The notes: generated by a model from the letters alone, not told the origin. DNA of 64,000 bases from Bradyrhizobium manausense (GCF_018131105.1 NZ_JAFCJI010000003.1:1-64000); one strand, 5' to 3'. Shown: positions 1 to 9,172, counted from the first letter of the stretch. Made by a program: numbers and translations.

Positions 1-143
1 AGATGATCGACACGCGCGGTGTTGAACGAGGACGAGCGCCGCTTGATTCCGTGCACGACATAGCCGAGCGACAGCAGGTGATCGGCGAGGTAAGCCCCGT
101 CCTGACCCGTCACACCGGTGATGAGAGCGACCCGCTGGCTCAT
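1..143 (-). CDS. gmd: GDP-mannose 4,6-dehydratase, N-terminal part (runs off the window)
   Basis: The first 47 codons are present; the rest lies left of base 1. The translation starts MSQRVALITGVTGQDGAYLA and continues with a KRRSSSFNTARVDH segment. The Rossmann nucleotide-binding motif GVTGQDG and the RRSSSFNT stretch are characteristic of GDP-mannose 4,6-dehydratase, a short-chain dehydrogenase/reductase enzyme that makes GDP-4-keto-6-deoxymannose for GDP-fucose or GDP-rhamnose and hence surface polysaccharide. The gene is transcribed leftward, away from the sugar ABC cluster, with 172 bases between them. Only the cofactor-binding end can be judged. Confidence 0.85.
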   Translation of the reverse strand, partial: MSQRVALITGVTGQDGAYLADHLLSLGYVVHGIKRRSSSFNTARVDH

Positions 144-315
144 ATTGTAGACTTGCTCCCGATGACACCCCGACCGGCGCGGCTGGCGCCACCGTCGAAA
201 AACTCCCCCTCTTTGACATAATGGTCGCTGGGGTCAACCTCACAGGCGCGCCCGGGCGGGTTTCCCGGGTCGCTCCCTTCGAATTGAGGCCGCAGCCGGC
301 AGAAATTGCGAGGCG

Positions 316-1263
316 TTACTGCGAGCGGTCGGAGGTCCAGCCCTTGTAGTCCTTGATATTGTCGCGGGTCACGAGCTTCGACGGCAGCAGCTCGACGGTC
401 GAGGCCGGCTTCTGCCCGTTGAGAATGCCGACACCGACCTGCACGGCGCGACGCGCCATGAAGAACGGGTCCTGCGACGCCGACGCCTGGATCTGCGGCG
501 ACGCCGGATCCTTCAGCGCGGCCTCGATGTCAGGCGCGCCGTCAACGGAGGTGATAATGATGCCGGTGCGATTTTGCTGTTTCGCCGCAAGGTCGGTTCC
601 GATCGCCTGCGGATCATTGATGGCGAAGATGGCATCGATCTTGGAGAAACGGGTCAGATAGCCTTGCGCGACGGTGAGGCCACCTTCGCGCGACCCCTTG
701 CCGTCCTGGTCGCTGGACAGCACCTTGATCCCCGCATTCTTCCCGAAGACGTTCTTGCAGCCGGTGACACGGTCGATCACGGCCGAGACCTGCGGCCCGT
801 TCTCGATGATGACATCGCCTTTGCCCCCCAGTTTGTCGACGATGTACTGGCACGAGATCTCGCCGGCCTGGACGTTGTTGGTGGTCACCGTGGCATCGGC
901 GCCTTCAGCCGCGGTGTCGACCGCGACCACGACGATGCCCGCCGCCTGCGCCTTCTTGATCGCGGGCCCGATCGCCTTGGGATCGCCGGGGTTCAGCAGG
1001 ATCAGGTCGACACCGGCGGCGATGAAATTGTCGATCTGGGTGACCTGCTTGCCGAGATCGTATTCGAAGCCGACGGTGGTGATCTTCACATTGGGATTGG
1101 TCTTCTTGGCCTCGAATTCGGCGCCCTTCGACAGAGCGACGAAGAACGGGTTGCCCATCGACCCCAGCGAGACGCCGATCGACTTGAGCTCCTTGGCAGA
1201 GGACGGCACGGTGGTCAGGGCGAGCGCCATCGCGGCGCCGGCGAGCATGGTCATCTTCAACAT
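316..1263 (-). CDS. Sugar ABC transporter, periplasmic substrate-binding protein
   Basis: A 315-residue protein with a signal peptide (MLKMTMLAGAAMALALTTVPSSA) followed by a periplasmic-binding-protein fold of the ribose/xylose/galactose class (peripla_BP_4). Typical stretches are LGSMGNPFFVALSKGAE near the start, ILLNPGDPKAI and TSVDGAPDIEAAL. The ATG at 1263 is chosen because it is preceded by AGGGAGGA and begins the signal peptide; a longer frame starts 12 codons upstream without such a site. It is the last gene of the leftward cluster xylulokinase - ATPase - permease - binding protein, and should deliver a pentose or similar sugar to the permease. The exact sugar cannot be read from the sequence. 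Confidence 0.9.
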   Translation of the reverse strand: MLKMTMLAGAAMALALTTVPSSAKELKSIGVSLGSMGNPFFVALSKGAEFEAKKTNPNVKITTVGFEYDLGKQVTQIDNFIAAGVDLILLNPGDPKAIGPAIKKAQAAGIVVVAVDTAAEGADATVTTNNVQAGEISCQYIVDKLGGKGDVIIENGPQVSAVIDRVTGCKNVFGKNAGIKVLSSDQDGKGSREGGLTVAQGYLTRFSKIDAIFAINDPQAIGTDLAAKQQNRTGIIITSVDGAPDIEAALKDPASPQIQASASQDPFFMARRAVQVGVGILNGQKPASTVELLPSKLVTRDNIKDYKGWTSDRSQ

Positions 1264-1333
1264 TGTCTTCCTCCCTGGTCTGTCTTCATCCCCGGGCACG
1301 GCAGACCAGTTGCCGCAACCGAATTTCGCATCA

Positions 1334-2374
1334 CTAGGTTCGTGCGGAGCCCTGCAGTCGATAGCGATCCAGCGCCACCGCGCCGATGATCACAAGGCCC
1401 TTGATCACATATTGCCAGATGTCGGACACGCCCGTCAGGATCAGGCCGTTCGAGAGCACCGCAATGATCAGCGCGCCAACCAGCGTTCCCCAGATCGAGC
1501 CGATGCCGCCGACGAAAGACGTCCCGCCGAGGATCACCGCGGTGATGGCGTCGAGCTCGTAGCTTTGGCCGAGCTGCAAGCCGTTGGCCGCATAAAGGCG
1601 CGCCGCCTGCATGCCGCCCCCGAGCCCGGCCAGCAGTCCGGACACGCCATAGACGAAGATCACGACGGCCCAGACCTTGATGCCGGCAAGCCGCGCGGCG
1701 CTCTCGTTGCCGCCCACTGCGTAGATGTGCACGCCGAGCACCGTCCGGCGCAACACCAGCCACGAGACCAGGATGACAAGCAGCGCGATCACCGAGAGCC
1801 ACGGGATCGAGGCGACGCCGGGGATGAGCGTCAGCGAGCCGTTGCCGATGAAGGCATAGGGAATCGACGGATTGAACACCGTGGTGTCGGCGCCGAGCAG
1901 CCGCGCCAGGCCGCGCACGGCCGTGAGCGAGCCCAGCGTGACGATGAAGGGTGGCAGGCGCAACAGCGCGATCAGCGCGCCATTGACGACGCCGAAGCCG
2001 AGACCGGTGAGGACCGCGACCGGCAGCCACAGCGCGCTCAACTCGGGCAGCTTGGACACCGTCAGGCCGGCCATTGCGGATGCCGCCAGGATCGAGCCGA
2101 CCGACAGGTCGATGCCGCCGGTGAGGATGACGAAGGTCATGCCCGCGGCGAGCACGGTGTTGACGGCAGCCTGTTGCAGGACGATGCCGAGATTCTGCCC
2201 GGTGAAGAAGCGGCCGTCCGACAGATAATGAAAGCCGGCGCAGAGCAGCAGCAGCACCGGCAGCATGCCGGCCGCGCGGATCAGCAGCCTGACGCGCTGG
2301 CGCTTCGTCGCTTCGGCAGCAGCAGCGCCGTTTGCCGTTACGGCCTTCGCCTGTGTCGATCCGTTGTCAGGCAT
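1334..2374 (-). CDS. Sugar ABC transporter permease (RbsC/XylH-type)
   Basis: A 346-residue, very hydrophobic protein with about 8-10 membrane segments, matching the BPD_transp_2 family of ribose/xylose permeases (stretches such as GGIDLSVGSILAASAM and GGTSFVGGIGSIWGTLVGALII are typical). The ATG at 2374 overlaps the last 8 bases of the upstream ATPase gene and has a GGAG about 8 bases before it, so translation is probably coupled; an in-frame ATG at 2398 is less likely. It forms the membrane channel that works with the ATPase at 2367-3890 and the binding protein at 316-1263. Confidence 0.9.
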   Translation of the reverse strand: MPDNGSTQAKAVTANGAAAAEATKRQRVRLLIRAAGMLPVLLLLCAGFHYLSDGRFFTGQNLGIVLQQAAVNTVLAAGMTFVILTGGIDLSVGSILAASAMAGLTVSKLPELSALWLPVAVLTGLGFGVVNGALIALLRLPPFIVTLGSLTAVRGLARLLGADTTVFNPSIPYAFIGNGSLTLIPGVASIPWLSVIALLVILVSWLVLRRTVLGVHIYAVGGNESAARLAGIKVWAVVIFVYGVSGLLAGLGGGMQAARLYAANGLQLGQSYELDAITAVILGGTSFVGGIGSIWGTLVGALIIAVLSNGLILTGVSDIWQYVIKGLVIIGAVALDRYRLQGSART

Positions 2375-3890
2375 CGAGATGCTCCGTCCCCGTGGCAAGC
2401 GCCATGATGTCTTCCTGAGTCAAAGGCGCGGTCTCGGTCCGCCTGATCTCGCCCGCGATCAGCCCCGACCGCATCACCAGGACGCGGTCACAGATACCGA
2501 TGATCTCAGGCAGATCGGACGAAATGACGAGGATCGCGGTGCCGGCCTTGGCGAGATTGTCGATGATCGAATAGATCTCCGACTTGGCGCCGACGTCAAC
2601 GCCGCGCGTCGGCTCGTCGAGGATCAGCACCTTCGGCGCAATGGCGAGTAGCCGCGACAACAGCACCTTCTGCTGGTTGCCGCCGGAAAGCCCGCCCGCG
2701 GGCACGCCGACATTGGCGGCACGGATGCTGAGCCCCGCGAAGGCGCGGTCGGCACGCTCACGCGCCTTGTCGCGATCCAGGAATACGCCGAACTTGGCAT
2801 CGCGCCCAAGCACCGCAAGATTGATGTTGTCCAGGCACGACATGTCGAGGAACAGGCCGAGCGCCTTCCTGTCCTCGGTCAGATAGGCGATGCCGGCTTC
2901 GAGCGCTTCGCCCGGCGTGCGAATGTCGATTGGCTGGCCTTCGAGCTCGAGACGACCTGACGTCTTCGATGCCGCGCCGACGATGAGATGCGCAAGCTCG
3001 GTCCGGCCGGCACCGATCAGGCCGGCAAGCCCGACCACCTCGCCCGCATGCACGGTGAGAGAGCAGCCCTTGACGCGCAGCCCGTCCGCCATATCGATGG
3101 CGGTGAGTACGGGATGCCCCTTCCCGGCCTCGGGATCGTGATCCTTCTTGTAAAAGGATGAGACGTCGCGCCCGACCATCATGCGGACGATGGCGTCGGC
3201 GCGGATGTCCTGCTTGTCGAGCGAGCCGACCAGGCGGCCGTCGCGCAGCACGGTGACGCGGTCACCGAGCGCATAGACCTCGTCCATGCGGTGCGAGATG
3301 TAGATGATGGCGAGCCCCTCGGCGCGGAGCTGGCGGATCAGCGCAAACAGCCGCTCACTCTCGCCGGCCGACAGCGCCGTGGTCGGCTCGTCCATGATCA
3401 GGATTTTCGAGCGCGCGTGCAGCGCACGCGCGATCTCGACGAGCTGACGCTGGCCCATGGAGAGATGTGCCACCAGGGTCGACGGCAGGAAGTCAGCTCC
3501 CAGCCGCTGCAGAATCGGGCCGACGCCCTCGCGCATGGTGCTGCGAGCCAGCAAACCTGAACGCGAGATCTCGCGGCCGAGATAAATATTCTCCGCAACG
3601 CTCAGATTGGGGGCCAAAGATAGTTCCTGATAGATGATCGAGATGCCCGCGGCACGGCCGCCAAGCGGACCTTCGATCCGAACCGGATTGCCCTCGATCC
3701 TGATCTCGCCGCCGGGATCCGGCCGGTAAGCCCCCGACAAAATCTTCATCAGCGTCGATTTGCCGGCGCCATTCTCGCCCATCAAGGCATGGATTTCGCC
3801 AGCATAGACGGTCAGGTCAACCGCACGCAGCGCCTTGATGCCGAAGAAGGATTTTGAAACTCCCCGCATCTCGAGGATCGGATCGTTCAT
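2367..3890 (-). CDS. Sugar ABC transporter ATP-binding protein, two fused ATPase domains (RbsA/XylG-type)
   Basis: A 507-residue protein with two tandem nucleotide-binding domains. The first has Walker A GENGAGKST, signature LSMGQRQLVEIA and Walker B LIMDEPTTALS. The second has signature LSGGNQQKVLLSR and LILDEPTRGVDVG and lacks a good Walker A, as is normal for RbsA/MglA proteins. The start at 3890 has GGGAGG five bases upstream. It energises the permease encoded by the overlapping downstream gene. The xylulokinase gene directly upstream suggests a pentose or sugar alcohol is imported. Confidence 0.93.
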   Translation of the reverse strand: MNDPILEMRGVSKSFFGIKALRAVDLTVYAGEIHALMGENGAGKSTLMKILSGAYRPDPGGEIRIEGNPVRIEGPLGGRAAGISIIYQELSLAPNLSVAENIYLGREISRSGLLARSTMREGVGPILQRLGADFLPSTLVAHLSMGQRQLVEIARALHARSKILIMDEPTTALSAGESERLFALIRQLRAEGLAIIYISHRMDEVYALGDRVTVLRDGRLVGSLDKQDIRADAIVRMMVGRDVSSFYKKDHDPEAGKGHPVLTAIDMADGLRVKGCSLTVHAGEVVGLAGLIGAGRTELAHLIVGAASKTSGRLELEGQPIDIRTPGEALEAGIAYLTEDRKALGLFLDMSCLDNINLAVLGRDAKFGVFLDRDKARERADRAFAGLSIRAANVGVPAGGLSGGNQQKVLLSRLLAIAPKVLILDEPTRGVDVGAKSEIYSIIDNLAKAGTAILVISSDLPEIIGICDRVLVMRSGLIAGEIRRTETAPLTQEDIMALATGTEHLDA

Positions 3891-4014
3891 CGTGCCTCCC
3901 GGCGCACAATGCGTTTCCTGTCCGCGTTTCGTTTCGAGCGCGGTTCACCCATTAAACAAAAGGCCATCGCGCAGGGCAACAGCGAACAGGGAGAAATGCG
4001 CAACCAAAGCGATA

Positions 4015-5460
4015 CTAGTGGCGCGGCCGATACAGTTGGCGCCAGCCGGGAAGCCGCATCGCGTAGGCGTCCACCAGTGCGCGGTCGGGTTCGAAAGTCT
4101 CGACGCGTTGCGGCGGCGTGCAGACGGCTTCGATTGCCTCACCGGTGACAGCAAGCCGCCCCAATCTCGCCGCACCAAACGCTGCGCCGGTCTCGCCGTC
4201 GGCAAAGCGATGGATCGGAACGTTCAGAACGTTTGATAGCACCGACAGCCAGAACCGGGACCGTGAACCACCGCCGATGACATCGGCCTCGGCAACCGCA
4301 ATGCCGGCATCGCCGAGCGCGTCACGGCAATCGGCAAGCGCGAAGGCCACGCCCTCGAGCACGGCCTGCACGATCGCCGTGCGGTCGGTGCCGTGACTCA
4401 AGCCATCGAGCATGCCGCGCACGACGGGATCATCGTGCGGCGTCCGCTCGCCCGCAAGATATGGCAGGAAGCTCACGGGCGATGGCGCCTGCGGGCGTGA
4501 CCCCAGCGGCGCCAGCAGCTCGGCCTCAGCGACCCCGAACAGGCGCGCGGCCCAGGCCAGACATGATGCCGCCGAGAGGATGGCGCCGGCCTGAATCCAC
4601 ATGCCGGGGATCGCATGGCAGAAGGTGTGGACCACACGGTCCGGGTTGGCGGCGATGTGATCGGTCGGCGCCAGCAAGGCGCCTGAGGTTCCCAGCGAGA
4701 TGAACGCAGTGCCGGACTTGATCGCGCCGATGCCGATGGCGCCTGCTGGATTGTCGCCGGCGCCGCCCGCAATCATCGGGCACCTCACCATGCCCCAACG
4801 CTGCGCCAGCTCGCGGCGCAAAGTGGCCGCGGGCGCGCATCCCTCGACCAGGCGCGGCATCTGTGCGCGCGACAGGCCGGTCGCGGCGAGCGCTGCATCC
4901 GACCAGTCCCGGCGCGCGGCATCGAGCCAGAGCGATCCCGACGCATCCGAGACGTCCTCGATTGCCTCGCCCGATAGCACCAGGCGCAGATAGGCTTTCG
5001 GCAGCAGCACGCGTGCGGTGGCCGCAAAGACCTCAGGCTCGTGCGTCGCAATCCAGAGCAGCTTGGGCGCCGCAAAGCCGGGCATCGCCTTGTTGCCTGT
5101 TGTCGCGCGCAAGGCAGGCCAGCGCTGCTCCAGGATGCGGCACTCCGCGGCGGAGCGTCCGTCGTTCCAGAGAATGCAGGGCCGCAACGGCGTATCGCTG
5201 GCATCGAGCAGCGTGGGGCCGTGCATCTGGCCTGACAGTCCGATGCCTTCGACGGAGGCCAGCTCTTTTCCATGCGACGCCTTCAAGGCGTCCAGCGTCG
5301 CAAAGGTCGCCGCGATCCACTGTGCGGGATCCTGCTCGAAATAGCCTTGATGCGGCGAGGCGCTGGTCAATGCCCGGCTCTCGCTCGCAACCACGCGCTG
5401 CGCGCCGTCGACGAGAACGGTCTTGACCGCGGAGGTGCCGAGATCGATGCCGAGATACAT
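4015..5460 (-). CDS. xylB: Xylulokinase (FGGY carbohydrate kinase)
   Basis: A 481-residue FGGY-family kinase. The N-terminal ATPase motif is YLGIDLGTSAVKTVLVDG; further family features are GLSGQMHGPTLLD (substrate contact region), LWNDGRSAAEC, GAGDNPAGAIGIG and the C-terminal DVIGGGSRSRFWLSVL. This pattern fits xylulokinase (D-xylulose to D-xylulose-5-phosphate, entry to the pentose phosphate pathway) better than glycerol or ribulose kinases. It is the first gene of the leftward transport cluster, with 124 bases before the ATPase gene. No xylose isomerase is present in the window, so the natural substrate might instead be D-xylulose derived from a sugar alcohol. Confidence 0.85.
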   Translation of the reverse strand: MYLGIDLGTSAVKTVLVDGAQRVVASESRALTSASPHQGYFEQDPAQWIAATFATLDALKASHGKELASVEGIGLSGQMHGPTLLDASDTPLRPCILWNDGRSAAECRILEQRWPALRATTGNKAMPGFAAPKLLWIATHEPEVFAATARVLLPKAYLRLVLSGEAIEDVSDASGSLWLDAARRDWSDAALAATGLSRAQMPRLVEGCAPAATLRRELAQRWGMVRCPMIAGGAGDNPAGAIGIGAIKSGTAFISLGTSGALLAPTDHIAANPDRVVHTFCHAIPGMWIQAGAILSAASCLAWAARLFGVAEAELLAPLGSRPQAPSPVSFLPYLAGERTPHDDPVVRGMLDGLSHGTDRTAIVQAVLEGVAFALADCRDALGDAGIAVAEADVIGGGSRSRFWLSVLSNVLNVPIHRFADGETGAAFGAARLGRLAVTGEAIEAVCTPPQRVETFEPDRALVDAYAMRLPGWRQLYRPRH

Positions 5461-5696
5461 GGCGGATGTGGCTCCCGAATGTGGGCATTGAGGACACGAT
5501 GCGCAACAATGATCGTATTCGTCGGGCGCGCAATTCCGGACAAGGACTTATCTCGTGGGATCGCAAATTTTTGCGCGCGGATGTTGCGTCGGCGCAGCAG
5601 CTGAAGGTCGCCATCTGTGGTTGATTGGACCAAAGTAGTTGCAACCATGTACCGTCTGCTGCGTTTGCACGATCTGTTTGCCGCGCCGGAGCAACC

Positions 5697-7780
5697 ATGC
5701 AGCGATCCAGGTCCGTCTTCATCACGGGCATCGTCTACGCCCTGATCGGCCTGGTGCTCGCGGGTGGCGGCCTTTGGCTCGCGGCGTTGGGCGGCTCCAT
5801 CTTCTATGTCGTTCTTGGTGCCGGCATTCTCGCCACGGCCGCGCTGTTGCTGTCGCGGCGCCATCAGGCGCTGTGGCTGTTTGCGATCGTGCTGGTCGGC
5901 ACGGTGGCGTGGGCCATTTCCGAGGTGCAGTTCGACTGGTGGCCGCTCGCATCTCGCGGCGACGTCGTCTTCCCCATGGCGCTCTGGCTGCTCACACCGG
6001 TGATCGTTCGCGGGCTGTTGCGAGACCAGCCGGTGTCCTACCGAAGCGCGACGCTGCCACTCTGGATCGGCGTAGCCGCGTCTTCCGTCGCTATCGCCAT
6101 CGCGCTGCTGTCGAGCTATCACGACGTCAACGGCACGATCGCCGAGCGAGCTCCGCCACGCCGCAAAGTGAGGCCGATCCTCAGCCTGACAGCGACTGGC
6201 GGGCATATGGACGCACGCAATTCGGACAGCGCTATTCGCCGCTGAAGCAGATCACGCCCGACAACGTCGGCAAGCTCAAGGTTGCCTGGACCTTCCGCAC
6301 CGGCGATGTGCCGACGCCAGAGGATTCCGGCGAGACGACCTTCGAGGTGACGCCGATCAAGGTCCGCGACACGCTTTATCTCTGCTCGCAGCACCAGGTG
6401 CTGTTTGCGCTCGACGCCAAGACCGGCAAGGAGCGTTGGCGATACGATCCCAAGCTGGCTGCCGCGGTGATCGACAACTATGGGGTCGACGTGCCCTCGG
6501 GCGTGATCCGCGGCTTCGACGTCTATACCGGCAAGCTGGTCTGGGTCTGGGACTCCGGCGCGGCGGACGAGAACGAGCTGCCGTCGCCGACGCGCCACTA
6601 CACCAACGGTTCGCCGAATTCGTGGATTGCGGCCTCGTTCGATCCGAAGCTGAACCTCGTCTACATCCCCACCGGCAATAACGGACCCGATATCTGGGGC
6701 GGCAATCGCAACGCGCTGATCGAGCGCTATTCCAGCTCGATCGTGGCGCTCGACGTCAACACCGGCAAGCGCGTCTGGTCGTACCAGACGGTGCATCACG
6801 ATCTCTGGGACATGGACGTTCCGTCGCAGCCAAGCCTGGTCGATGTGAACACAGCCAAGGGTGTCGTTCCAGCAATCGTTCAGCCGACCAAGGTCGGCAA
6901 CATCTTCGTGCTCGATCGACGGACAGGCGAGTTGATCGTGCCGGCACCGGAACGCGCCGTGCCGCAGGGAGCCGCGCCCGGCGACCGCACCGCGCCGACA
7001 CAACCATTCTCCGAGCTGACGTTCCGCCCCGAGGCAAAACTGACCGGCGCGGACATGTGGGGCGGCACGATCTTCGACCAGTTGCTGTGCCGGATCATGT
7101 TCAAGCGGCTGCGCTACGAGGGCACGTTCACGCCGCCCTCGCTGCAGGGCACGCTCGTCTTCCCCGGCAATCTCGGCATGTTCGAATGGGGCGGCATCGC
7201 GATCGATCCGGTGAGACAGATCGCCATCGCCAACCCGATGTCGCTGCCGTTCGTCTCAAAGCTCATTCCGCGCGGCCCGCAAAATCCTCCGGCGCCGACG
7301 GCCGAGAAGCCTGTCGGCAGCGAGGTCGGGACGCAGCCGATGTATGGCACGCCGTTCGGGGTGGAGATCTCAAGCTTTCTCTCGCCCCTCTCCGTGCCGT
7401 GCTACCGGCCGCCATGGGGCTCGATGGCCGCAATCGATTTGAAAACGATGAAGGTCGTCTGGCAACATCCGAACGGCACCATCCGGGACACCACGCCGCT
7501 GCCGCTGCCTTTCAAGATGGGCGTGCCGATGCTGGGTGGACCGATCACGACCGCCGGAGGGGTCGCATTCTACACCGGGACCTATGAGTACACGATCCGG
7601 GCCTACGACGTGCGCGACGGCAAGGTGCTCTGGGAAGACCGCCTGCCGGCCGGCGCCCAATCGACCCCGATGAGCTACGAGGTCGACGGCAAGCAATATG
7701 TGGTCACCGCAGCCGGCGGCCACGGCTCGTTCGGCACCAAGCGCGGCGATTACGTCATCGCCTACGCGTTGAAGGACTGA
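5697..7780 (+). pseudogene. gcd: Broken membrane-bound PQQ-dependent glucose dehydrogenase
   Basis: Two lesions are visible relative to the family. From the ATG at 5697 (GGAG six bases upstream) one frame encodes the usual N-terminal block of about five membrane helices to roughly 6150. The periplasmic beta-propeller (DWRAYGRTQFGQRYSPLKQ onward, to 7780) then continues in another frame, consistent with loss of one base between about 6130 and 6180. In addition, YDPKLA joins directly to AVIDNYGVDVPSGVIRGFDV near 6455-6470; in E. coli Gcd about 95 residues lie between these points, including the HVTCRG region with the PQQ-site histidine (His262, from memory). The remaining propeller (GGNR, TVHHDLWDMD, GADMWGGTIFDQL, AGGHGSFGTK) is well preserved. 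Direct oxidation of glucose to gluconate is probably lost from this locus. Confidence 0.85.
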
Positions 7781-7801
7781 ACCGGGGGACGAATTTGGCT
7801 G

Positions 7802-8167
7802 TTACGAGCGGCGTGGCGGCGGCCATGGTTCGCATGAAATTCCATCTCGGTCGCGATCATGGTGCTGCCAATAGCCGGGTTCTCCCCGTCTCGCGGGCGC
7901 CAAGCCGACCAGTCGGGCAAAATCACAGTTGGGGGCAGACGCGATATGTCTGAGCGTGGTTGTGACCGGCCATGGGCTTGACGCCAGCCCCCACACGACT
8001 GCGAAGGCAAACGCAAAGGCAGCGACGCCAATCACGACCCCGATGACAGTCTGGCGCTGCCGCTGCCGATCATAGCGGGCCGATGCCGCGCGGAAACCAC
8101 GTTGAAGATTACGCAGTCGCTTTTCAGCGCCGGCACGAACAGGATTGGGGCTCGGCAGGTGCGGCAC
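7802..8167 (-). CDS. Small membrane protein with C-terminal excalibur calcium-binding motif
   Basis: About 121 residues from the GTG at 8167 (GGAG upstream); an in-frame TTG at 8272 would add 35 residues of doubtful character. The protein has a basic N-terminal region, one membrane helix (VIGVVIGVAAFAFAFAVVWGLA) and a C-terminal excalibur domain: NCDFARLVGLAP followed by DRDRDGISCEPW, the DxDxDGxxCE calcium-binding core with two flanking cysteines. Excalibur domains are often found in secreted or membrane nucleases and cell-surface proteins, but no nuclease domain is present here. Its role is unknown. It lies tail to tail with the broken gcd gene. Confidence 0.75.
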   Translation of the reverse strand: MPHLPSPNPVRAGAEKRLRNLQRGFRAASARYDRQRQRQTVIGVVIGVAAFAFAFAVVWGLASSPWPVTTTLRHIASAPNCDFARLVGLAPARRGEPGYWQHHDRDRDGISCEPWPPPRRS

Positions 8168-8331
8168 GCTGGCTTCGCTCCGCCACAGAGGACAAATAGC
8201 TTGAGCAATATCGAGGCTTCTACCATGAATTGCGGGACTAGCGCAGGTGCCGCGCGAGCAAAAGGCTATCAATTGTCCGAATGACCACCAGCCAGCTTGT
8301 CCGAATGACAGGGAGAGCTGCTCAAAAGCCT

Positions 8332-8405
8332 TGGAGCGGGTGAAGGGAATCGAACCCTCGTATTCAGCTTGGAAGGCTGCTGCTCTACCATTGAGCTACA
8401 CCCGC
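8332..8405 (-). tRNA. tRNA-Gly (anticodon TCC)
   Basis: On the minus strand the sequence folds as a complete tRNA: acceptor GCGGGTG/CACCCGC, D-arm with AGCTCAATGGTAGAGC, anticodon loop CTTCCAA, T-arm GAGGGTTCGATTCCCTT, discriminator T and an encoded CCA at 8332-8334. The anticodon is TCC, hence glycine. It stands alone between the excalibur gene and rreB. Confidence 0.97.
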
Positions 8406-8516
8406 GACAGGGGCTCCCTAACACGGCCGGGCGGCGGTCTCAACTGTCCGTGGCGCTGCGTTGGCCGGCTTTCCTCCCTTGCGCACAGGCCCGGTTCCGC
8501 CTCGCGACGCGTCCCC

Positions 8517-8545
8517 TTAACAGCGGCGGTCATCCGGCCTATATT
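8517..8545 (+). promoter_or_regulatory. Sigma-70 type promoter of rreB
   Basis: TTAACA (8517-8522), a 17-base spacer and TATATT (8540-8545). This predicts a transcript start near 8552, about 13 bases before the extended Shine-Dalgarno sequence. With the terminator ending near 8720 it gives a transcript of about 165-170 nt, matching the 165-nt length reported for rreB mRNA. Confidence 0.7.
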
Positions 8546-8564
8546 GAGGTCTCCCGCAATCAAC

Positions 8565-8581
8565 GAAAGGAGGTGATCCAG
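8565..8581 (+). promoter_or_regulatory. Extended 17-nt Shine-Dalgarno sequence of rreB
   Basis: GAAAGGAGGTGATCCAG is a 17-base perfect complement of the 3' end of alphaproteobacterial 16S rRNA, against 4-7 bases in an ordinary site. It runs into the G of the GTG start codon. In published work on Bradyrhizobium japonicum this site holds the mRNA on the 30S subunit and makes translation weak rather than strong. Confidence 0.9.
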
Positions 8582-8625
8582 TGTCTTTTACCAAGCGCTG
8601 TCACCTCGCTGGGATCGCCCGCTAG
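8581..8625 (+). CDS. rreB: RreB, 14-residue peptide of a ribosome-bound small mRNA
   Basis: GTG start directly after the 17-nt Shine-Dalgarno sequence, encoding MSFTKRCHLAGIAR and a TAG stop. Length (14 residues), GTG start, extended ribosome binding site and a transcript of about 165 nt all match rreB (ribosome-regulated expression in Bradyrhizobiaceae), described from B. japonicum USDA 110. There the mRNA co-sediments with 30S subunits, is poorly translated, and is stabilised when the start codon is removed. The function is unknown. The gene has its own promoter (8517-8545) and terminator (8686-8723), so it is a free-standing unit downstream of tRNA-Gly. Confidence 0.9.
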   Translation: MSFTKRCHLAGIAR

Positions 8626-8685
8626 GCTTTGAAAGAGGCTTGGCATCGGGGCGCTCTCAGCCCTGGACCAGCGAGCAAGAAATCG

Positions 8686-8723
8686 GGCGCGACGGAGGTC
8701 TCCTCCGCCGCGCCTTTTCTTTT
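8686..8723 (+). terminator. Rho-independent terminator of rreB
   Basis: A 13-bp stem with a single A-C mismatch (GGCGCGACGGAGG, 8686-8698, with CCTCCGCCGCGCC, 8702-8714), a three-base loop and then TTTTCTTTT. It defines the 3' end of the rreB transcript. Confidence 0.85.
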
Positions 8724-8756
8724 GGAATTGCTTCAAGGGATGAGCCGCACATCGGC

Positions 8757-8960
8757 TCAGATTGCGCGAAACCGCTCGCGCACCGCCACGGAGGCGACCA
8801 GCGCGCCAAGGCACCAGGCCATGACCGCCCGGTGGGGCTCACCGCTCAAGAGCACGGTGAGGATGCTGGTGAGCAGGCAGAGCGCAATGACATGGATGTT
8901 GCGGCTCACGAGCGAGAAGAGGAAGGGCAGTGCGGCGATCGCAATTTGCAGGACGCTCAT
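8757..8960 (-). CDS. Small two-helix membrane protein, unknown function
   Basis: 67 residues starting MSVLQIAIAALPFLFSLVSR at the ATG at 8960. Hydrophobic stretches (IHVIALCLLTSILTVLLSG and AVMAWCLGALVASVAV) predict two to three membrane helices, with a basic C-terminus (RERFRAI). The frame extends upstream, but those codons are shadow of the neighbouring gene. I do not recognise a family. It lies leftward 26 bases after the small gene at 8987-9172 and may be co-transcribed with it. Confidence 0.6.
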   Translation of the reverse strand: MSVLQIAIAALPFLFSLVSRNIHVIALCLLTSILTVLLSGEPHRAVMAWCLGALVASVAVRERFRAI

Positions 8961-8986
8961 GGCGCGTCGTTTTCGCTCAGCGAGGT

Positions 8987-9172
8987 TTAAAAACCGAAGA
9001 TGGCCAGCACAGACGGGCGCTTGCCGCGGCGAGTCTCGACGATCCGTTCGCCGCCACGCTCGACGGAGCTGCCGTAATAGCGGTGGTGGCCCGCCTGGTC
9101 GTGCAGATCGGCCGCCTCCGACGTCCCTGCCCGCCGCGCATCGCAGATGATCTTGATGGTCTGACCCGACAT
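8987..9172 (-). CDS. Small hypothetical protein, unknown function
   Basis: 61 residues beginning MSGQTIKIICDARRAGTSEA. The ATG at 9172 has GGAGGCGGC just upstream; an in-frame ATG at 9211 lacks such a site. The protein is soluble, charged and glycine/arginine-rich, with no recognisable domain. It is probably transcribed leftward with 8757-8960. Confidence 0.6.
   Translation of the reverse strand: MSGQTIKIICDARRAGTSEAADLHDQAGHHRYYGSSVERGGERIVETRRGKRPSVLAIFGF

Noticed and set aside
8247..8576. Rightward frame through tRNA-Gly (contains VKGIEPSYSAWKAAALPLSY)
   Set aside because: This is antisense translation of the tRNA gene, a well-known false annotation pattern.
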